This document shows, one piece after another, positions 6,033 to 10,351 of a stretch of 10,351 bases of DNA. Below the pieces are notes generated by a model, which was not told where the DNA came from, did not search any database, and saw only the letters and a list, made by a program, of their open reading frames with translations. The stretch comes from an uncultured Sphingobium sp. (GTDB lineage: Bacteria > Pseudomonadota > Alphaproteobacteria > Sphingomonadales > Sphingomonadaceae). Where the stretch lies: the NCBI GenBank assembly GCA_946479185.1, contig CAMLFF010000085.1:1-10351 (forward strand). The letters are read 5' to 3'. A program made the position numbers and the translations under genes. Numbering within the stretch: the first letter of the stretch is position 1; every line of letters starts with the position of its first letter.

Positions 6033-8534
6033 ATGCGGTGGGTCTTGTTTCAATTACACTGGCTGCTTGGCATCACGGCGGGGCTCGTCCTGGCGGTGAT
6101 GGGCGTCACTGGCGCGGTGCTCAGCTTTGAGGATGAGATCCTCATGGCGCTCAATCCGGGCATCGCCACGGTCACACCCAGCGCAGCGCCTTTACTCACC
6201 GGGCCGCAACTGGCCGCCCGCGTGCTTGCGCAGCAGCCAGACGCCAAGATTACCCGCATCATCGTGCAGGCCGATCCTGCGCTCGCGGCATGGGTGAGCT
6301 TTACGCCCGCAGGCGAGAAGCGCCGAGAGACCAGTTTTGTGGACCCTGTGAGCGGGCAATTGCTTGGGCCGGGCAGGGGGCATGTCCTGTTCGAAACGGT
6401 CACGCTCATCCATCGCTATCTGGCGCTGCCGGGTCAGGGCAATGGCTGGGGGCGGCAGATCACTGGATTTTCCGCCATCGCACTCATCTATTTCTGCATC
6501 TCCGGCCTGTATCTGCGCTGGCCGAAGCGCGCGCTCGACTGGCGATCCTGGTGCGTGATCGATTTGCGGATGACGGGCCGCAATCTCTATCGCGCACTCC
6601 ACACGATCATCGGTAGTTGGGTGCTGATCTTTTACCTCATCAGCGGCTTTACCGGCTTGTGGTGGTCCTACGGCTGGTATCGCGATGACATGACTTATGT
6701 GCTCGTCGGTCAGGCGGAAAAGACCGCGCCCAAGGCAAAGGGCGCGCAGGAGCCAGCTGAAATCCACCCCGATATCGCACTCGCATGGCAGGGGTTTGAG
6801 CGGGAGACCGCCAAGGCCAGCTATGCCTCGATCACTGCTTCCTTGCGCGATACCGGCGATGTGCAGTTTCGCGCCAAGCTGGACGACGCCCGGCATGATC
6901 GTGTGTCGGATGAACTGGTGATCAGCGGCGTGACCGGTGCGACGGTAAGCGCGGTTCCCTACAAGGATCGCGCACTCGGGCAGGATATCGTCACCAGCAT
7001 TTTCGAGATTCATCGCGGCGCTTATTTCGGTCTGCCGGGGCGCATCGCCATGATGCTCGCCAGCCTCACCATGCCATTGTTCACCATCACTGGCCTGCTG
7101 CTCTACCTCGCAAGACGCCGCCGCAAGCGCGCGCTCGCCACGGTGCTGCGTGAGGGCGCGACGCCCGCCAATGCGCCGGATGCTGGCATTTCAGGCGGCG
7201 GCGGCATCATCGTCGCTTATGCCAGCCAGACCGGTTCGGCTGAGCGCCTCGCCCGGCTCACCGTCGCGTCGCTACCGAGCGCGCGCCTGATGCCGTTGCA
7301 CAAGCTTGATATGTCTGCCCTTGCGGGCGCGCAGCAACTGTTCGTCATCGCCAGCACTTATGGCGAAGGCGAGCCGCCCGATGCCGCGCGCGGTTTTGCC
7401 CGCCGCATGCTGGACGTTCCACTGGCTTTGTCGCATCTGCGCTACGCCGTCATGGCGCTGGGCGATCGCGAATATTCTGATTTCTGCGCCTTCGGACATA
7501 GCCTGGATCATTGGCTGCACGATTGCGGGGCGGAGCGCCTGTTCGAGCTGGTTGAGGTGGATGGCGATGATGCCGATGCGCAGCGCCAGTGGCAGCAGCA
7601 GCTTTCAGGTTTGGGCGCGCGCACGGATCAGCCCGATTGGGCGCCAGCGCCGATGGGCGAGTGGCGGCTGGTCGAGCGCTACCTGCTCAACCCCGGCAGC
7701 GCGGGTGGGCCAGCTTTCCACATCGCATTGGAGCCGCTCGCGCCGGGGGACGCCACATGGACGGCGGGCGACATCTTTGAGGTGCAGCCCCGCCATGATC
7801 CGCGCCGGCTCACAGCCTTCATCAAGGCAAGCGGGCTTGCCGACAGGCCGCAGCTGCGCGAGGCGCTGGCTGGGCGCATCCTGCCGCCGCAGGCCGATGC
7901 TGCGCTGGATCCAACGAGCCTCCCACCGCTCGCGCATCGCGAATATTCCATCGCATCGGTGCCGTCATCTGGCCGTGTCGAGCTGATCGTGCGGCAATGC
8001 GCGGCAGATGATGGCCTGCTTGGGCTTGGCTCCGGCTGGCTCACCCATGTAGCGCCCATCGGCACGGTCATCGCGGGGCGCATCCGCACGAATGCCGCAT
8101 TCCATCCGCCCGAGGATTCAGCCAAGCCATTAATCCTGATCGGCAATGGAACGGGCCTCGCGGGTCTGCTCGCGCATCTGCGGCACCGTGCTGCGGAGGG
8201 AGGAGCGCCCTGCTGGCTGTTCTTTGGCGAGCGCGATCCTGATCATGATGGCTTCCATGCCGACGAACTGACTGTGCTGCACTCCAGCGGGGTGCTCCAA
8301 CAAACCGAGTTTGCATGGTCGCGGGCGTCCGATGGCGGCTGCTACGTCCAATATCGGTTGGCGCAGCGAAAGGATGAGATCGAGGCGCTCGTCAATGAGG
8401 GCGCATCAATCTATGTCTGCGGGAGCGTTCAGGGCATGGCCCCTGCGGTGCATGACGTGCTGGAGGCGATCTTGGGCGCCGCCACATTGGAAGCACTGTT
8501 GGAATCCGGCCGCTACCGCCGGGACATCTACTGA
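6033..8534 (+). CDS. PepSY membrane domain fused to CysJ-like FMN/FAD/NADPH reductase; probable ferric-chelate reductase
   Basis: An 833-residue inner-membrane fusion. Residues 1-360 are a PepSY-type domain with four membrane helices (about 4-30, 143-163, 193-213, 338-360) and a periplasmic region between the third and fourth. H9, H127, H190 and H327 sit in or near the helix ends, suitable for two bis-His b haems. An RRRRKRA basic stretch marks the cytoplasmic side. Next comes a flavodoxin domain (YASQTGS 396-402, STYGEGE 441-447), an FAD domain (REYSIAS 636-642), and an NADPH domain (IGNGTG 703-708, then YVCGSVQGMAP), ending in the CysJ/P450-reductase-like tail RYRRDIY. Electrons should pass NADPH-FAD-FMN-haem to periplasmic ferric chelate, as in FoxB/FpvG-type reductases but with the flavoprotein built in. 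The ATG at 6033 has GGA 7 bases upstream and starts at the usual point before helix 1; a GTG at 6018 would add 5 residues. It is divergent from the TonB receptor across a Fur box. Confidence 0.88.
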   Translation: MRWVLFQLHWLLGITAGLVLAVMGVTGAVLSFEDEILMALNPGIATVTPSAAPLLTGPQLAARVLAQQPDAKITRIIVQADPALAAWVSFTPAGEKRRETSFVDPVSGQLLGPGRGHVLFETVTLIHRYLALPGQGNGWGRQITGFSAIALIYFCISGLYLRWPKRALDWRSWCVIDLRMTGRNLYRALHTIIGSWVLIFYLISGFTGLWWSYGWYRDDMTYVLVGQAEKTAPKAKGAQEPAEIHPDIALAWQGFERETAKASYASITASLRDTGDVQFRAKLDDARHDRVSDELVISGVTGATVSAVPYKDRALGQDIVTSIFEIHRGAYFGLPGRIAMMLASLTMPLFTITGLLLYLARRRRKRALATVLREGATPANAPDAGISGGGGIIVAYASQTGSAERLARLTVASLPSARLMPLHKLDMSALAGAQQLFVIASTYGEGEPPDAARGFARRMLDVPLALSHLRYAVMALGDREYSDFCAFGHSLDHWLHDCGAERLFELVEVDGDDADAQRQWQQQLSGLGARTDQPDWAPAPMGEWRLVERYLLNPGSAGGPAFHIALEPLAPGDATWTAGDIFEVQPRHDPRRLTAFIKASGLADRPQLREALAGRILPPQADAALDPTSLPPLAHREYSIASVPSSGRVELIVRQCAADDGLLGLGSGWLTHVAPIGTVIAGRIRTNAAFHPPEDSAKPLILIGNGTGLAGLLAHLRHRAAEGGAPCWLFFGERDPDHDGFHADELTVLHSSGVLQQTEFAWSRASDGGCYVQYRLAQRKDEIEALVNEGASIYVCGSVQGMAPAVHDVLEAILGAATLEALLESGRYRRDIY

Positions 8535-8546
8535 GCGAAGGCTCAG
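8531..8546. terminator. Small hairpin at the end of the reductase gene
   Basis: CTGAGC (8531-8536) and GCTCAG (8541-8546) form a perfect 6-bp stem with a GAAG tetraloop, overlapping the TGA stop of the reductase. Only 34 bases lie between the two convergent genes, so it could terminate one or both. No T-tract follows on either strand. A competing fold pairs GGCTCAGC with GCTGACC downstream. Confidence 0.3.
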
Positions 8547-8568
8547 CAGGCAGCCGCCGCTGACCGCC

Positions 8569-9300
8569 TCAAAGGAAGTTATTCGGCCAGATCATCGTGC
8601 GCCACATGTGCGAGGTTGGGGACGAGTCCATGCCCAGGCCTTCTTCTGGCTGCTTGAAGTTGCGGCCGATCAGGTCGGTGAATTCATCGGGGTCAACTGC
8701 CGGACCTTCATCGAAGAAATAGATATCGTACATCGTGACGAGGCGCGAGGTCATGTACCAGCGGTGATTGCGGGCAAATTCGGCATCGCGCTTGATATAG
8801 GCTGGCGGCACATAGTCCGGGCCGAAAAAGCGATTATAGCTGTCGGGATATTCATAGCCGACAGTCTCATCCGCGAAATAGCGGAGCGGCTGATGATATT
8901 GCACGGCCCATGCGACCTCTTCGCTCACATAAGGGGCCACCATCTGCCCGCTCCAATAGCCATGATCGGAGCGGATGAGGCAGCCATTGGATATGTCGTG
9001 AAGCATGCAGGCCATCACGACCTTCTCCTCCTGCCCGCCATCCAGCGCGCGCTTGGCGCTGGTGAGCAGGTGGCGGATGGTCAGGTCGTTGAAGCGATAT
9101 TTGAAGAAGTCGATCAATGTCGGCTTCTCTGGCATGACCGGCAGCGCGGGATTATTGCCCATCATGAAGACGTGATCTGCGTCCATCTTCGCGATCAAGG
9201 CGGGTTCTGGATCGTGCAGATCCGTGCCGATACGGCCCACCGGTGCCGGGACGATCATGCGCGTGCGGCCTGCCTGCGGGAATATATGGTCGTCGCACAT
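8569..9300 (-). CDS. HD-domain protein with PhnZ-like dinuclear metal ligand pattern
   Basis: A 243-residue soluble protein of the HD superfamily. Likely ligands are H77 (IRHLLTSA), H101-D102 (MLHDIS), H113 (SDHGYWSG), H136 (VQYHQPLRYF) and D192 (MYDIYF), a full H-HD-H-H-D set for two metals. The spacings H77-H101 (24), H113-H136 (23) and H136-D192 (56) are close to those I recall for the diiron oxygenase PhnZ (24, 24, 57); only HD-to-third-His is shorter (12 against 22). YHxxLRYF resembles the HxxAKRYL motif of that family. It could be a mixed-valent diiron oxygenase or a phosphohydrolase; the substrate is unknown. A ~60-residue N-terminal extension and an aromatic-rich C-terminal tail make it longer than PhnZ (~190 residues). 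The ATG has GGAG 7 bases upstream. An Lrp-type regulator lies 131 bases upstream on the same strand. Confidence 0.75.
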   Translation of the reverse strand: MCDDHIFPQAGRTRMIVPAPVGRIGTDLHDPEPALIAKMDADHVFMMGNNPALPVMPEKPTLIDFFKYRFNDLTIRHLLTSAKRALDGGQEEKVVMACMLHDISNGCLIRSDHGYWSGQMVAPYVSEEVAWAVQYHQPLRYFADETVGYEYPDSYNRFFGPDYVPPAYIKRDAEFARNHRWYMTSRLVTMYDIYFFDEGPAVDPDEFTDLIGRNFKQPEEGLGMDSSPTSHMWRTMIWPNNFL

Positions 9301-9354
9301 GGTTTGTCTCCTAGCTTGTCAGACATAGTTTAGCGCAGCGGGATAGCCATTGCT

Positions 9355-9381
9355 TGCCTATTTTGAGCCGGCTTGCAGGCA
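9355..9381. repeat. Nested dyad upstream of the HD-domain gene
   Basis: The 8-bp palindrome AGCCGGCT (9366-9373) lies between the inverted arms TGCCT (9355-9359) and AGGCA (9377-9381), whose shared centre is within about 2 bases of its own. It sits between the Lrp-type gene and the HD gene, 55-81 bases before the HD start. It might be a regulator site or an attenuating hairpin, but the arms are short. Confidence 0.22.
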
Positions 9382-9431
9382 GTAGGGTCATAATCTGCCA
9401 ATATAAGGCGCTGGAACGGTCAATCATGACC

Positions 9432-9902
9432 TTATGGAATCGGCAGCGCGCTCGAATCCTTGATCGCTTCCAGCGCGAATGTTGTGCGCATGTCCCGCAC
9501 GCCCGGCAGCTTGAGCAGCACCTGCTGGGCCAGATCCGAATAGGCATCGATGTCAGGCGCCACCACTTTGAGCAGGAAGTCAAATTGCCCTGCAGTAATG
9601 TAGCAGCCGACGATGGAAGGCTCCGCAAGCACGGCCTTCTTGAAGCGCTCGATGATCGTCGCATCCCCGGTTTGCGGCACTTTGATCTCGACATAGGCGA
9701 GGATGCCAAGGCCGATTTTCCGGCGGTCGAGCTGCGCTGCATAGCCCGCGATATAGCCCGCATCCTCCAACTGGCGAACGCGGCGCAGGCATGGGCTGGG
9801 TGACATGCCGATCTGCTCGGCAAGCGCGACATTGGTCAGCTTGCCATCGCTTTGCAGCGCTTGCAGGATTTTGCGATCGGTTGAGGAGAGTTTGTCCGTC
9901 AT
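9432..9902 (-). CDS. Lrp/AsnC family transcriptional regulator
   Basis: A 156-residue Lrp/AsnC regulator. The N-terminal winged helix-turn-helix begins LSSTDRKILQALQ, with the recognition part LAEQIGMSPSPCLRRVRQLEDAG at about residues 27-49 (split here: LAEQIGMSPS, PCLRRVRQLEDAG). The RAM ligand-binding and oligomerisation domain spans about 66-140, including the typical YITAGQFDFLLKV. Family members assemble as dimers to octamers or more and often answer to amino acids. The start at 9902 gives the normal family length and has AGG 8 bases upstream; a start at 10028 would add 42 residues that look non-coding. It precedes the HD-domain gene on the same strand (131-base gap) and is divergent from the exported-protein gene at 10045, so both and itself are likely targets. 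The ligand is unknown. Confidence 0.93.
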   Translation of the reverse strand: MTDKLSSTDRKILQALQSDGKLTNVALAEQIGMSPSPCLRRVRQLEDAGYIAGYAAQLDRRKIGLGILAYVEIKVPQTGDATIIERFKKAVLAEPSIVGCYITAGQFDFLLKVVAPDIDAYSDLAQQVLLKLPGVRDMRTTFALEAIKDSSALPIP

Positions 9903-9926
9903 GCAACAGACCTGCGGCGATCGGCA

Positions 9927-9940
9927 CGCTTTTACAAGCG
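9927..9940. repeat. Short dyad CGCTT-N4-AAGCG between the Lrp-type gene and the divergent gene
   Basis: CGCTT (9927-9931) and AAGCG (9936-9940) are inverted around TTAC, 25 bases upstream of the regulator start. Lrp proteins often autoregulate through imperfect ~15-bp dyads, so this is a candidate operator. Five-base arms are weak evidence and it does not match the E. coli Lrp consensus. The rest of the 142-base gap shows only the GGGAGAGAG ribosome-binding site (10034-10042). Confidence 0.22.
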
Positions 9941-10044
9941 CAGTTCCAGATGCGGCAGTCGATGAATCCAAAAAGGTCACAGACCGGCGGATCGTGTGGC
10001 GGTAAGCCTCGTCAGAATAAGATAGCAAAGGTTGGGAGAGAGAT

Positions 10045-10351
10045 ATGCTGACGGCGAACAGGCGCTATGCGCTGACTTATGCAGGCACTATGCTGCTGGC
10101 GGCGCTGATTGCAGGCTCGGTCTCCGCGCAGGCTGCCCAGCAAAATCCTGCCGCCGCCGGGCTAGCTCGTGAGATCGCAGAAGGTCCTGCGCGCGCCATA
10201 AAGGATGGCGCAGCACCGGACAGCAAAGGCAGCGGCGCATACCCTGCGATGAAGCATCAGGTCGCTGGCCTTCCGGTTCATGTCATCTTCCAGCCCGCCG
10301 ATCTTGCAGCGCTCGGCAAGCGCAAGATGCCGCTCTACATCTTCGGCAATG
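10045..10351 (+). CDS. Exported protein, probably alpha/beta hydrolase (3' end outside window)
   Basis: The first 102 codons of a gene cut by the window end. It starts with ATG two bases after a strong purine-rich ribosome-binding region, GGGAGAGAG. Residues 1-29 form a signal peptide: basic NRR, a hydrophobic core TMLLAALIAGSV and a cleavage region SAQA. A low-complexity, Ala/Gly-rich linker follows. At about residue 75 a beta-strand pattern begins, LPVHVIFQPADL, then KMPLYIFGNG. In a family of secreted alpha/beta hydrolases of sphingomonads and relatives, as I recall it, the same layout (strand, P-x-DL, strand, GNGxC) marks the start of the hydrolase fold with its oxyanion turn. The nucleophile and the rest of the triad are not in the window, so the enzyme call is tentative; export is well supported. 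It is divergent from the Lrp-type gene. Confidence 0.6.
   Translation, partial: MLTANRRYALTYAGTMLLAALIAGSVSAQAAQQNPAAAGLAREIAEGPARAIKDGAAPDSKGSGAYPAMKHQVAGLPVHVIFQPADLAALGKRKMPLYIFGN

Noticed and set aside
8311..9333. Plus-strand open frame (340 codons) across the end of the reductase and the HD gene
   Set aside because: It overlaps two well-supported genes in other frames and has no recognisable domain; long open frames are common opposite GC-rich genes.
9903..10028. N-terminal extension of the Lrp-type regulator to 198 residues
   Set aside because: The extra residues look non-coding and the ATG at 9902 gives the usual family length with an acceptable ribosome-binding site.
1..10351. Mobile element, CRISPR array or phage region
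   Set aside because: No transposase, integrase, phage protein, spaced direct repeats or attachment-site-like tRNA was found, and base composition is even apart from short intergenic patches.

Overview
The window looks like ordinary chromosome from a GC-rich alphaproteobacterium, most likely a sphingomonad (Sphingomonadaceae). This rests on codon and base composition, on recalled family resemblance of the proteins, and on the TonB receptor next to a PepSY/flavoprotein fusion. It was not tested by a search. I see no tRNA, rRNA, insertion sequence, phage gene or CRISPR array, and genes cover almost everything.

Layout. (1) Bases 1-2018, plus strand: the 3' end of yaaA (peroxide-stress family), overlapped by a C-factor-like short-chain dehydrogenase, then a poxvirus-type DNA topoisomerase IB. 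A perfect 10-bp inverted repeat runs into the topoisomerase start codon. (2) Bases 2015-2278, minus strand: a small DksA/TraR-type zinc-finger protein whose stop overlaps the topoisomerase stop. (3) Bases 2438-3705, plus strand: a two-gene operon of a GntA-like (YqcI/YcgG) haem N-hydroxylase and a DUF1989 / urea-carboxylase-associated protein. Both families are tied to guanidino-nitrogen chemistry. (4) Bases 3721-8534: an iron-uptake pair transcribed divergently from a 99-bp region with a strong Fur box. It comprises a TonB-dependent receptor (minus) and an inner-membrane PepSY/FMN/FAD/NADPH reductase fusion (plus). (5) Bases 8569-9902, minus strand: an HD-domain protein whose metal-ligand pattern resembles the PhnZ-type diiron oxygenases, behind an Lrp/AsnC regulator. 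(6) From 10045, plus strand: the start of an exported protein, probably an alpha/beta hydrolase, divergent from the regulator and cut by the window end.

How they may work together. The receptor would import a ferric chelate across the outer membrane, and the fusion protein would carry cytosolic NADPH electrons through membrane haems to reduce the iron at the periplasmic face; Fur would silence both when iron is plentiful. The GntA/DUF1989 pair suggests hydroxylation and then hydrolysis or deimination of a guanidino compound. The Lrp-like protein is placed to control the HD-domain gene, itself, and perhaps the divergent exported protein.

The best candidates for undescribed biology are the GntA/DUF1989 pair, the PhnZ-like HD protein with its regulator, and the hairpin at the topoisomerase start.
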